Shown here piece by piece: positions 51,757-62,800 of a stretch of DNA of 64,000 nucleotides. The DNA comes from Micractinium sp. NFX-FRZ (Eukaryota; Chlorophyta; Trebouxiophyceae; Chlorellales; Chlorellaceae): the NCBI GenBank assembly GCA_029339195.1, contig JAPTJF010000163.1, forward strand, positions 1 to 64,000, given 5' to 3'. The notes below the pieces were generated by a model. It was given only the letters and a program-made list of their open reading frames with translations, did not search any database and was not told where the DNA came from. How positions within the stretch are numbered: position 1 is the first letter of the stretch; every line of letters begins with the position of its first letter. The position numbers and the translations under genes are program-made.

Positions 51757-54033
51757 TCACCCGTCCATCTCGGCATCCTTCCCAGCCTTCACCCACCCGT
51801 TGTACCCATCCTGCAGAACCTTGATGTTCGAGTAGCCTGCCTGCAGCAGCTCGTAGGCAGCCGTCAGGGACCGGCTCTGCCGCCCAAACTCGCTGGGGCC
51901 TGCTGGCACAGGGGGAACACAACAATGTGCGTGAGTGCCCCGCCTGCACGAGCTTGTAGGCAGCCGTGCCGGACCATCTCTAGCGCACAAGTAGGCTGCA
52001 GGACCTAGAGAAATTTGAGGGCGCAGGGTGGTTGGCAGGTGTGGGGTGAGCGACGGGCCGCGCACGGCAGCAGGTGCTGGGAGCAGCTGCCGGTACACAG
52101 GGGGGCGGGTGTGGGCGGAGGTGCACGTGCGAGCAGGCGAGCCAAACAGGCAGGCAGGCAGGCCATCCGAGCAGAGTGCATGGCACCGGCGGCGCTGTCG
52201 GGGCGCACCCGTGGGCTTCAGGCTGCCGCCGATGTTGCAGACCAGGATGCAGCCGCCATTCTTCTTGGGCGCAACGGCAGCCACCTGCGGGGGTGGGGGA
52301 GGTTGTCACTTTACCCACAGTTTGAAATTGCAGCTCCCATCTAGCACACCCAGGATGCAGCCGGCGCTCTTCTCAGGCGCAACGGCAGCCACTTGCGGGG
52401 GCGTGAGTCAATTCCAGGCCACCAGTCCGTGTTTGGCTCGCTGCACACATGCAGCAGATCCATTGCCGGGCAGTTCTGCCCCGACTCATTGCCCCCCCAG
52501 CACCACCACCCGGCATGCCACACCCTCCCACCTCACCCCGCGGGCACCTCTCCACCACGACACAACAGCCCTGCCTCCATCCCCCCAATCCCCCTTTTCC
52601 CGCGCTATGTCCACCCCAAATGGCGGGCCCCCCAAATGCGCATCCATCTGATGATCAGCCCATGGCCTGTGTGTGCCCGCTCACCTCCTCCAGGAAATCT
52701 GGGTTGGCCTCTGTGCCCACCACTCCGAAAAAGGTGAACCCCACCCGGCGGATGACCTTGTCGGGGCTCCACCCTGCGGGCGAACAAGGGGAGCAGCTTT
52801 GCAGAGGGGCACGTCATCATGCCGTGGTGACCGTGCAGACACAGGTGAAGCGCAGCCGCCGGAGGGCCTTGTCAGGGCTCCACCATTCACACCGGCAACC
52901 ACTGGTTCCTGCCACCCCAACCAGGCAGCCACAGCGAGCTGGCAACCACTCATTGCACGTTGCCCCTCCCAGCCGGCCACCCCCACGGTGCCCCTCGCCG
53001 AACATGCGCAGTTCATGCCAACACCACATAACTCAATTGAAGGCAGCCACACCCACCCTCGATCAGCTGGTAGTATTGCACGTTGGTGCTTCCCGGCAGC
53101 CGCCCCTTGCCGTACTCGTTGGAGGGGCGGATGTCGATGACCGGGGTGCCCCGCCGCACCAGGCCCTCTGCCGCGTTGGCATCCACAAACGTCACGCCCC
53201 CCTTCTTCAACGCCTTGCTCATCATCTCCCAGGCCTGAAGCAGGGGGGAGGGTTTCGCATAAGGTGTGTGATGAGCTGGCTGGATGCTGTTGACTTGGGT
53301 GGGGTGCTGACTACCACTTCCACCGCCTTCCTGGGGGATTGGCATCCCCCACGCAAGGCAGCTCTCAAAGTCTCGTCGCAGCCACATCCCTTCAGTGTGC
53401 AGCCAAGCCAGCGCTCAGTGAGCTTCAGAATATGTTGGAGACTCAGGTGGCATGTGTAGCCCGTCCCACCCTCCCAGCCCCGCGCAGCACCCACCCTGGG
53501 GGAGGTGGGCCGCATGCCGTTGATCTCCACGCCGCTGGTCAGCCTGCGATCCGTGGCCTTCACCTCTGCCCGCACCGGCAATGCTGCCAGCCGCCGCTGC
53601 TGCAGCCTACAGGCGGACGGCGCGGGGGCAGAGGCGGCAGCATGTTGGCGGCGGCACCAGCGCTCAGATACAGGCAGGCCGCCGATTCAAGCAGCGCCCG
53701 AGGCAGCAGGCGACAGCAGTCGCAGCAGGGGCGGCAGCGGCGGCGGCGGCAGCAGGCCGCACTCGGCAGCAGCAAGGGACCGGTGATGCTGGCAAGTCGC
53801 AAGCTCTGCCAGTAGTTTATAGCAGGGGGTGCAAGCCCCTGTGGCAGAGAGCTGAAGCAAGCCAGTTCCTCAGGCAGGCTGCCAGCAGGCAGTGCACATG
53901 TGGGTGCACATGGCGCCCACAATGTATCCCAATTGAAATCACGGGTCTATGCTCACCGCCGGCTGCCGCTGGGGCGGGAGGAGAAGGGCGCAGCAGGCCG
54001 CGCCTGCTGCAGTGCCGCAACTGAGGTCGCCAT
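51757..54033 (-). CDS. Rhodanese-domain protein, probably plastid-targeted
   Basis: Six exons (54033-53957, 53606-53495, 53234-53057, 52773-52685, 52284-52209, 51902-51757) join in frame to 225 aa. The N-terminus MATSVAALQQARPAAPFSSR, continuing Arg/Ala-rich, resembles a plastid transit peptide. One rhodanese domain follows: FVDANAAEGLVRRGTPVIDIRP, SNEYGKGRLPGSTNVQYYQL, a family insert FTFFGVVGTEANPDFLEE, the active-site strand GGCILVCNIGGSLKPTG and a C-terminal AAYELLQAGYSNIKVLQDGY then NGWVKAG. The strand VCNIGGS carries a Cys at the catalytic position, so sulfurtransferase activity is possible. Plant plastid rhodanese-like proteins share this layout; a substrate cannot be named. It is head-to-head with the universal stress protein gene, 266 bp apart. 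Confidence 0.88.
51938..51968 (-). repeat. Decayed copy of part of the last rhodanese exon
   Basis: CGCCTGCACGAGCTTGTAGG CAGCCGTGC resembles CTGCCTGCAGCAGCTCGTAG GCAGCCGT at 51838-51866, which encodes AAYELLQAG in the true exon. The copy lies just upstream of the exon in transcription order. Confidence 0.7.
52355..52400 (-). repeat. Copy of the rhodanese active-site exon start
   Basis: GCGCAACGGCAGCCACTTGC GGGGGCG at about 52377-52403, with the flanking GATGCAGCCGGCGCTCTTCT, matches the true exon 5 start and acceptor at 52240-52292 (GCGCAACGGCAGCCACCTGC). It lies about 110 bp upstream in the intron. Confidence 0.9.
52846..52890 (-). repeat. Copy of the rhodanese exon 4 start
   Basis: On the minus strand this reads WSPDKALRRLR, matching the true exon start WSPDKVIRRVG at 52773. 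It lies about 115 bp further upstream in the intron. The acceptor is no longer clear. Confidence 0.9.
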
Positions 54034-54299
54034 AGCTGCCAACCCCGGGTGGATATAGTGGCTGAACGGCCAGATAACACAGTTACCTCGTCAAAAGCTT
54101 ACTTCTTGACAGCAAAAGATTCACCCAGCCACGTCGGCCCGCACAAGAAGTTCTCACCGACCTGCATCGCACTTGATTCGCAGCTTGAACACACTTGCAA
54201 AATAAGTTCCTGCAGCCGCGTCTGAACCTGCTCCCAGATCGATTGAGAGGTGTCGGCAGTCAGCAAGCTCACACACCCGTCTCGAAGTACCAGCAGGCC
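54034..54299. promoter_or_regulatory. Divergent promoter region, rhodanese / universal stress protein
   Basis: Only 266 bp separate the two outward-facing start codons. The interval is less GC-rich than its surroundings (for example 54075-54125). A shared or bidirectional promoter for two stress-type genes is plausible, but no known element is recognised. Confidence 0.55.
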
Positions 54300-55750
54300 A
54301 TGGCAGCGCCCCGCCGCCTACTGATCAGCTGCGACAACAGCGAGGCCTCGGAGGAAGCCGTGCGTTGGACGATGGCGAACCTGTAGGCTGCCTTTTCGGC
54401 CGTTTTGGGCCTCTAGGGAGGTTTTATGGTGCTCGCGGAGTGATGTGGGAAGCGGGTGGGCACTGGCGGGACCCGCACCAGGCTGCACCAGAGGGCAGCG
54501 GAGCCGGCGGGTCGGAGCGGTGGGTTGGTGGGGCGGAAGGGTGGGTGCACCCGGCCTGCTCCCACATCCCCACAGTTTTCTCAGCAGGCTAGTCATTGCA
54601 GGCAGCAGCGCAGCAGCCACAAGCGCGCCCCTGAGCATGCCCCCGGTGCGCTGTACGCCCATTCTTGTCGCAGGTACCAGCCAGGGGACGAGATCCACCT
54701 CATTCATGTCATCCCACGCCTGCAGCTGGCTGCAACGTACGGCGCACCGCCCGTGGATTTCCTGCCCTATCAGGTGGAGCAGGGGGTGGGGCGTCAGGGG
54801 TTCGTGCAGGGCGGCGGGCAGGAAGGGCCTATCAGTGTGCGGCAGCAGCCAGAGGGCCAGAGGGGTGGTCTCCAATCGATGTCTTCTTCACCATTCATGC
54901 ACAGTATCTCCATGTTCTGCATCCCTTCACAATACCTGGGCGGCGGAAGTCAGTGCATGCCAGTGTTTGTGCTGCCTCCAGGTTGTTTGTTTGTTATGTT
55001 TTCACGTCAGCACTCACCCACAATGCAATGTTGTGTTGCAGGACCCCACCGCCTACGAGCAGCTGATCAAGGCGGCAGAGGGGTTCATCGCCAAGCGCGC
55101 GCTCACACACATCGGCAGCGTCACCCCGCAGCCGGTGGTGCACATCGTCAAGGTGGGGTGGGGGTGGAGGGGGGTGGAGGGCTGTGTGGGCAGACCAGGT
55201 GGTGCCGGCAGTTCAAAGGAGTTCAAAGGCGGCAGCAAGGTGTCAGGGCACTCCTTCCTCCCTTCCTTCCTTCCTTCCTGTCACACCATGTACGTCTCAA
55301 CAGAGACTGTGCTCTGCGGGGATGCTGGTACCAGGAGCACGCTGCTGCACAGGTGTTTTACGCCCTGTTCCGTGCTCCGTGCTTGCTTGCAGTACGAGAT
55401 TGACACCGACTCGATAGGCAACGTGGTGTGCAAGAAGGCGGAGGAGCTGGGGGCGGCGGTCACCGTGCTGGCGCGGCACAGGTGGGGGGCCCCAGCTCAA
55501 CTTTCGGTTAAACTTGGGGGGTTGAATAACTTTGGGCAGTGATGGTGCTGGGTGCGGCAGTCACCGTGCTGGCGTGGCACGTTTGGCTACCTTCCCCTTG
55601 CTGCTCGTGCTGCACACAAACCGGTCCCGCCCCCCCCCCCCCCACCCTGGCTGCTGCAGCAAGTCACGCCTCCAAGAGTTCTTCCTGGGCAGCGTCTCCA
55701 ACTACTGCGTGCACCACGCCAAGACCCCCGTCCTGATTGTCAGCAATTGA
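54300..55750 (+). CDS. Universal stress protein (USP domain)
   Basis: Five exons (54300-54382, 54674-54773, 55042-55152, 55393-55481, 55660-55750) join in frame to 157 aa, a complete single USP domain. Landmarks: RRLLISCDNSEASEEAVRW, YQPGDEIHLIHVIPRLQ, YEIDTDSIGNVVCKKAEELG, AVTVLARHSKSRLQEFF and LGSVSNYCVHHAKTPVLIV. The last contains the GSVS part of the ATP-binding loop. USPs bind ATP/AMP and act in stress signalling; the specific role is unknown. No transit peptide is evident from the start at 54300. An in-frame ATG at 54195 would add 35 residues without clear targeting features. Confidence 0.92.
55548..55582 (+). repeat. Copy of the USP exon 4 end
   Basis: TGGGTGCGGCAGTCACCGTG CTGGCGTGGCAC repeats the true exon end TGGGGGCGGCGGTCACCGTG CTGGCGCGGCACAG|GTG at 55448-55484, about 100 bp downstream. 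The donor has changed to CGTTTG. Confidence 0.9.
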
Positions 55751-56583
55751 CCTCTCACGAAGTGACTCATAAGTTGACGCCCTCGGTTAAGGGCGGGGCG
55801 TGCCGCTGCAGCACCCGCCGCAGGTGCTGGCGGCGGTGCAGCGCAGCTCGCTGCCCGCTGGCTGGCTGGCCACAGTTGCAAGCACTGGCGGCGCTCATTG
55901 TGTTTTCCCGCTCCCTCTCCCGCCGCTCACTGAGTACTGTATGGACCCATCATGTGTAAATGATAGCTTACAGCTGGGCTCGTAGCAGGGCTCAAGTGGA
56001 GTCTCCAACTAGAGATTGCAGGCGAGTGCTAGCGGGGTGGAAGCAGGAACGGCTGCTGCATCACGGGTGACAGTAGCAGCAGCGGCAGTAGCAGTACCTG
56101 GGCGGAGTGCGGCGGCTCTGCTGACTCTGTAACCAACTGGGGTTGCAATTTCTTTCTGAGGTGATCCATGGTGCCTTCCTGCTGTGACACCCACTGGTAA
56201 GTGCTTGCAGGTGGGGTGCAGGGTGATTGGTCCATGGCAACAACGGACAGCTGCCATGCACGGTTTGGTGGGTGCTGCGCTGCATGGCAGTGGCATGGTT
56301 TCGAACTGTCCCCATGTGATTGATTTACGAATTTGAAATGGGCGCCGATACCCAACCCGTGTATTAGAGTCCGTGACTGATCTAGAAATGCCTTTACCTC
56401 GCCAGGGGTGCTGCAACTCTTGGTGGGTGCTGCATGTTTGGTGCGCACCGGCGGCGCCCGCATTGATCCAGTCAGCAATTTGACTCCGACGTGGGACTGC
56501 CGCCCGAACCGCGGAGCGCTACTTTTGCTTCTCCAAATCTGCCCTGAGCGGAGTCACGGTCAGCGGGGCGAACCCAGTCGTCA
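55751..56583. other. Intergenic region between the USP gene and the Gln-rich protein gene
   Basis: An 833-bp interval containing the USP 3' UTR and the promoter and 5' UTR of the next + strand gene. No other gene is recognised. Confidence 0.5.
55955..55959 (+). promoter_or_regulatory. Putative polyadenylation signal (TGTAA)
   Basis: TGTAA about 205 bp downstream of the USP stop. Confidence 0.55.
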
Positions 56584-58832
56584 ATGGCCGACTGGCGCCC
56601 TGCAGAGCTCCATAGGCAGCGCTCAGGGAGCATAGAGTCGCTTCGAGGATCCGCGCAGAGGACAGACACCAGTGGCGCAGGCAGTGGGGCCGCAGCTGTC
56701 GGCCGGCGGGGGCGGGCGGCGGCGACAGAGGCAGAGCTCGCCGCCACTACAGGTGTGCGTCCTGGGTGGTTTGAGTAGTGTTGTTTGCTTGGAACTACGG
56801 ATCAGGGCCCATCTCACTGAACCAAAACCCATCTTAACTCACAGGCATTGGAGCCCCCGCCGCTGCGCCGCCCGCACCGCACCGACGTGAGCGCACGTCG
56901 CGGCCGCAGCAGCATGGCAAGGCGCCTGTGCAGCTTGCCGACGCTCTCGGCAGCCATGCGGCAGCCAGGGCGTCTATGCGGCAGCAGGCCCTGTCGCGGG
57001 CTGCCAACCTCCTGCGCCTGAAGCCTGTGAAGGCATCTGCACAGGCGGGGCCAGCGGTAGATGACCCTTCCCACGAGCCAAAGGCCAGGCAGCCAGCAGC
57101 AGCGCTGCAGTCTGTTGCCAGCCGGCCGGCGGCAGGTGCGGCAGCTGCTTCACGAGCAGCAGGAGCAGCAGGGGTGCGGCAGTACACTGCAGGTGCATGC
57201 AGCATGCCGGGGCCAGCAGCACCATCGGTGCTGGCAGGAGGATCCCGCTCGCAGCCGGGGCAGCACGACCTTGCTTTCAGCATGCTGAGCAGCGGCGGAG
57301 ATGCAGGGCCAGCCGTGGGGGCAGATTCCACATATCCTTCAAGACCACGGCCGCCCGCCAGGGCAGCTACCACGGACCCAGCGCCTCAGCAACAGCAGCA
57401 GCAGAACCAGCAGCAGACGCACAGCCAGCAGCAGCCGGCACTTGCGCCCCCAGCGCGCGCACGGCCGCCGCCTGCACAGCGCCGGCAGTCACCACAGCAG
57501 GAACAGCAGCCACCTGTGGCTCAGCTGGGCAGCTTTGCAGACGCGCAAGCGTTTCTGCAAAAGCTGGCAGCAGGGGCCAATGGTGGCAATAGTGGCCCGC
57601 CACCCAACGGCTCTGCCCGGGTCCAGCGCAGCAGCCAGCCGGGTCGCAGCGCCGGTGGCGTCACGGCTGCCATCCTTCCGCTGTCTCAGCAGCTATTACA
57701 CAGGTGTCTGCCTGGTCAGGAGCTCAGGCTGCCTGGCCAAGCGGCTGCGCTCCCTGGCAGTGCCCTTTGCCCTCCCGCCGATGTGCCCTGGTCACTGCAG
57801 CAGGGCAAGCCAGCAGCAGTGTCAACCGGCCCACAGCACAGCACCAGCGCTAGCAGCGGTGAGCTGTTGACGGACCTGCCGCAGCAGAGCCCCATCAGCC
57901 AAGCTCCTGAGGCTCCTTCCCCTGGTTTTGCTGGCTTCTGGCTTCCCGCCGGCGGCAGCTGCGACACAGGCAGCCGCCAGCATCCAGCAACGGGTACCAG
58001 CGTGCCACGCAGTGTCAACCTGTTGCACACGCGTGCCAGGCCTGCCGGTACTGCTTCGCCCAAGTGGCAGCAGCTGCTGCAGGGCTCGGCGGCAGCAGCA
58101 GACGAGCTTGGGTTCCCAGGCAGCGCGCCAGACCAGCAGGTGTTCCCAGGCAGCGCAGCAGCTTTGGATGACGTCATGACTGGGGAGGACCCTGAAGTGG
58201 ATGGCCTGTTCAGAGCAGCCAAGCGCCGGCGTGAGGGAGGCAGCGCTGCCGGCGCCAGCTGGGAACCAAGCGGTGCCAGCATGGGGCAGCGTGCCCTCCC
58301 CTGGGAGCAGCCACAGCAAGTGTACAAGCCAGCGGGGGACGATGCGGATGAGGAGTGGCAGGAACCGCACTACATGCAGCGGCATCAACGGCACAACCAG
58401 CTACAGCAGCAGCAGCGACAGCAGCAGCAGCTGCCGTGGCAGCAAGCAGCTGGCGACAGCTGGAGGGGACCGCTGGAGCCCTGGCAGGGCCAGGGGCGCA
58501 GCCAAGGCCTGCGCAGGGACGCTGCATGGCAGCAGACGCTACAGCGGGATCACTTCCTTGCCAGCCTGCCTGACGCTGAGCCAGCCATGCCAGCGCAACT
58601 TTCCAGTCGGCAGCGCCACCAGCCTAGCCAGCCAAGCAGCTTTGGGGGGGAGCCTCTCGGGGTGGAGGCTGGGCTGCCCAGCCTGCTAGCGGGCTCGCCT
58701 CGCCATCAGGAGGTGCAGCAGCTGTGGGGCGAGCGGCAGCAGCAGCACCAAGGTGGAGCTCTTGCGTTTCAAGGGCTGGCCTCAGGGTCGGCATGTACAG
58801 ACGACAGTGACGCGCCCACGTTCTGCTTCTAA
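56584..58832 (+). CDS. Gln/Ser/Ala-rich, probably disordered protein of unknown function
   Basis: Two exons (56584-56752 and 56845-58832) join in phase to about 718 aa from MADWRPAELHRQRSGSIESL. I recognise no domain. The protein is rich in Gln, Ser, Ala and Pro, with several (Q)3-5 clusters, basic patches (AKRRREGG near the middle of the second half, a possible nuclear localisation signal) and no membrane segments. The C-terminal third has a more ordered-looking LQRDHFLASLPDAEPAMP. It may be a nuclear or scaffold protein, but that is a guess. It is unlike its neighbours in having a single short intron and one 2-kb exon. The codon composition is coding-like throughout and the frame stays open for nearly 2 kb. 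Confidence 0.7.
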
Positions 58833-59819
58833 CTGGCCTGTGTGGGGCTCAACCTGACTCCCTTGCTTCTCCTGCCCAGTCACTACTCACTGGCAACAAT
58901 GACCGCATCTGTGACTCCCTGATCTCAATCGTCGCCCTGCCTGCCACTGCCTGGCTTCCATGAGTGCCCTTACAGAAAGAGTAACTAGCCCTTGTAGCTA
59001 CATGCTGCCGCCGACTGCGCAGCGCTGGCAGCATATACACAAAGAGGGGGCTGCGGTGTTTCCCATTGAGCCCAAAAACTCGGGGGGTTACCCCTGAGAT
59101 TAAATCGGTGGACGGAGCAGCGAGAGGGGGGGGTGCTCGCTGCTCAAGCGCTCCCAGTGCGCACCAGCTGTGGTGCATGCGTGGCAAAAAGTTGAGAGGC
59201 AGCAGGAAGGAAGACGGGAGCAGAAGGAGACGGGTGTGGGAGAAGTCAGGGGGGTGGTCGAGAGGCGGGGTTGCAAGCGGCGGTCAGCGCTGGCCTGCAG
59301 CGGTCAAAGAGGTGTGTGGGGTGCAGGAAGAGATGGGCACGCCGCAGCACTGCCAGCCCAGCATGGGTATGGACGGCGGAGCGGCGCACAGGCAGGGGGT
59401 GTGGCGAAAAAGGGGTGGGTGTGGTGCTGCGTTGTATGTATCAAAGAGAGGGAAGGTTCATGTGTGGGGTGCTGGCAGAGGCACTGTCGCTGCCTGGGCA
59501 GCACAATGCGATTAGGGGTCGGGGGCGGGGGGAGCGGGTGTGGGGGTGCAGGTGCAAAGGGGGGTAGAGGGCACAGGGGGCGGTGAAGTGTACAGTTGTG
59601 GACGACGCTTGCAACATGGGGGGCATTGGTTGGTGGCAGGGGGTGCGGGTGCGGGGGTGTGGCGGCAAATGCGGTCTGTGAGGTGCGCTGCGCCAGCAGG
59701 CAGCGCAGCTTGAAGTGGGTATGTGGGGCCTGGTGAGCAGGTCGGGGCGTGGGCTGCGCTGCGCCGCGCACGCCCCGGCCTGGCGGCTCCCATGCCAGCC
59801 TCCTGCCTCAGCCTCGGCC
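58833..59819. other. Convergent intergenic region at right
   Basis: About 1 kb between two convergent stop codons. Positions 59200-59720 are G-rich on the + strand (pyrimidine-rich in the minus-strand 3' UTR). A TTACA at 58970 could end the minus-strand transcript, but it is about 850 bp from its stop. No gene is seen. Confidence 0.45.
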
Positions 59820-62800
59820 TCAGCAGAAGAGCGGCACCGGGGCCCTGCCGCCGCTGCCGGTGCTGGCCAGGGCCACAGGAGAGGAGGCAGACGGCAGCGC
59901 AGTGCTGCTGCTGTGGCTGCTGTTGTAGGCGCCATTGCTGCCGTTGAAGCTGGCGGCAGAGAAGAGCTCGTCCTTGAGGGACAGCAGGCTGCACACAAGG
60001 GCGCAGGGGCGGCAACAAGGGGGGCGCAGGGGGGGCAACAAGGGGCAGCAGGCAGGGGCGGTTGACGAGGTGGGGAGGCAGCGATGAGAGGCGGTGATGG
60101 AGCAGCGGGCAGCGGGTTCACAGCCAGCAAACAGAAGCGAGGCTGATCGTCAAAACACACAGCGAGTGCAGGCAGGGTGCACAAGCCACGAGGGCTGGCA
60201 GGCTGGCATGCGCAGCTCCTCACCTGGGGCGAGCAGAGCCGCCAGGCATGATGCCATTCAGGAAGGAGCCTCCGCTGCCCATGGTGCCCCAGCCGCCCCC
60301 GCCAAACAGGTGGCGCTTGGTAGGGGAGGCCAGCAGCGCAGCCTGGGCGCCCAGCGCGCCGCCGGCGGCCACCGCAGCGTGCGAGGCGCCTGCTGCGCCG
60401 CCCAGCGCCCCCAGAATGGGGGCAAACATGCGGGTGGCAGTGAGCAGGCCGCCCAGGCTGGCGCCGCCGTTGCCGGAGTGCACTGGGCTGCTGAAGCTGC
60501 GGCGGTAGGCGGCGCCGCTCTGGTGGGCGCCGACGCCGCCGTTGCGGCCGCCATAGTGGGCGGCAGCAGCAGCAGCGGTGTGCTGCAGGCTCGCAGCCGC
60601 AGAGTGGCTGCGCGCGACAGCAGCTGGGTGTAGCGCCAGCACATCTGCCTCATAACCCTCGTGTGCCGCCGCCGCTGCCGCCGCCGCCGCCTCCTGCTGG
60701 TGGTGGCGGTGCTGCGCATGCAGGTGGTGGTATGCAGCCGCTGCCTCTGCCTTGCTGACCCGCCCAGCCGCGACACCCAGCATGCGGCGACGCCCGTTGC
60801 CGCTGCCGCTGCCGTTGACGGCATGCGCCGCGCTGCGGTGCTGGTGCACAGCAGCGTGCTGCTGGTGCCTGGGGTGGCTGTGCACGTGGCCGTGGCTGTG
60901 CCCTGGCCCCGCGCTGTGCTCACGCTCCCGGCTGTGCTGGTGCTGGTGCTGCGGCTGCTGGTGCTGGTGGCTGCTGGGGTGCTCCCGTGCAGAGGTGGGC
61001 GGCACATAGTCCTCGTCTCCCTCCTCCCTGTCCTGTGCATGCTGCAGGATCGACTTGCGGCGAGGAGCCCCCGCGCCTGCCGACGGCCCGGCCGCTGTGG
61101 CGCGCGGTGAGACCGGCGGCAGCTGCTCAAAGAAGGCTGCCAGGTAGGCTGGCGAGTCTGTGGCCATTGCGGTCACCGGCTCCGCTGCAGGACGGGCCAC
61201 ATCTGCAGGGGCCACAGAAGGCAGGGCAGGCAGGGCAGGGGGTGGGTGAGGGTGCCGCGCAGGTGGCGACGGCGCTGGAAGGTTGCACGCAGGCAAGCAG
61301 GCAGGCAAGCAGGCAAGCAGGCAGCCGCGCTAGCTGCAGGCAGGCGCAATGCAGCGCCGACGGTTCACCCAACCCGCTGTAGCCCACCTGTGGGTGCCGC
61401 CTGAGCCACCATGGGCTTCCGCCGCCGCCGTGCCGGCACGGGCGGCCCAGCAACAGCGGCCGGGGCTGCCGCTGCGCCGTCGGCGGGCTGGGCAAAGGCT
61501 GCCAGGGCCTCCACAGAAGTGGCCACAAACGCGGCAGCGGCGGGCGGCACCGGCACCACCAGCTGCGCATTGGCTGTCGCCACCTCATCCTCAAAAGCAT
61601 AGTCTGCCTGGCTGAACAGGGCCGCCTTCTTGGCTGCCCGGCGCGGGCGCTGGCGCACCGCATCCTCTGCAGAGTCGCTGGCGTTGCCGCTGCTGTCACC
61701 ATCCCCCTCCTCCTCCTCGGTGTCTGTGGTGGCCTCAGAGGCCGCAGCTGCGCGGCGGCGGCGGCGGCGTGGGCCGCCCCGCGCCGGCTTGGCATGCTCC
61801 TGCGCCGCCGCTGGCGCCAGAGCTGGCATGGGCATGGCGGCGCTGCCTGCATCAGCCTCCTCAGAGCTGCCGCGCAGGCGTGCCGCGCCGGCTCCGGCAC
61901 GCGGGCTCACAGGCAGCGGCTCAAATGCAGCCGCTGCCGCGCTGCGATTGTTGCCATGCGGCGACAGCGGCGGCGCGTCCAGCACAGAAGCGGCTGCCGC
62001 CAGGGAGGCCGCCGCGCGCTTGGCGGCGACGCGAGGGCTGCTTGGCTGCTCTGCATCACGCGGGCTGCCTGCCACTGCTGCGGCGGCGGCGCGCGGGCTC
62101 AGCGGCTGGAGGCCGCCGGGCGTGGTGGACAGCCGGGTGGGAAGCTTTGTAAGCGGGGTCTCTGGCGTGGGCGTGTAGTCTGCTGGCAGCTGCAGCGCCG
62201 TCGCAGGCTGACCCTGCTGTTGCTGCTTCCAGCTGCCACCGCTGCCGGCCATGCCAACCTCTGGTGTGGTGGCAACTGCGGTTGGCGCTGACGGCCCCTC
62301 CTCCGCTGCAGAGGCACCGGCCGTTGACGCTGGGGACGACTCCAGCTGCGGCTGCTGCGGCTGTGCCTGCGCCTGCTGCAGCTGCTGCGGCGGCGGCTTG
62401 GGCTGCGGCTGCGGCTCCGCCTGCTGCTGCTGCTGCTGCTGCTCGTCCTTCTCATCCCCCGATGCCTCTTGGTCATGCGCTGCAGCAGTGTGAGCGAGCA
62501 GACAGCATTGGCATCAGCAGGCGCTCAAGTGCACAGCCTCAGCATTGGCGGAACAGCAGAGGCTTCAGATTTAGCGTCAGCTGGGGTGACAGCTGAAGTG
62601 CGGACGATGCACATGCGAGGGCCAGCCAGGGCTGCTGCAAGACACAGCGACCTTGCCTCCCAAGCTCAAGACCCTGACCCTCATCGTGGTACACCCTCGC
62701 CCTGAGCACGCTCTGCAACCACGCCCACCTTGCTCCGCCTCTGCTGCACGCAGCGCCTCGCGCACAATTGGGTCCAGCCGCTTGCGCCCGGTGCCCCGGT

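Noticed and set aside
54090..54110. Inverted repeat GTCAAAAG...CTTCTTGAC in the divergent promoter
   Set aside because: The arms match imperfectly and no known regulator is implied. It was not strong enough to list.
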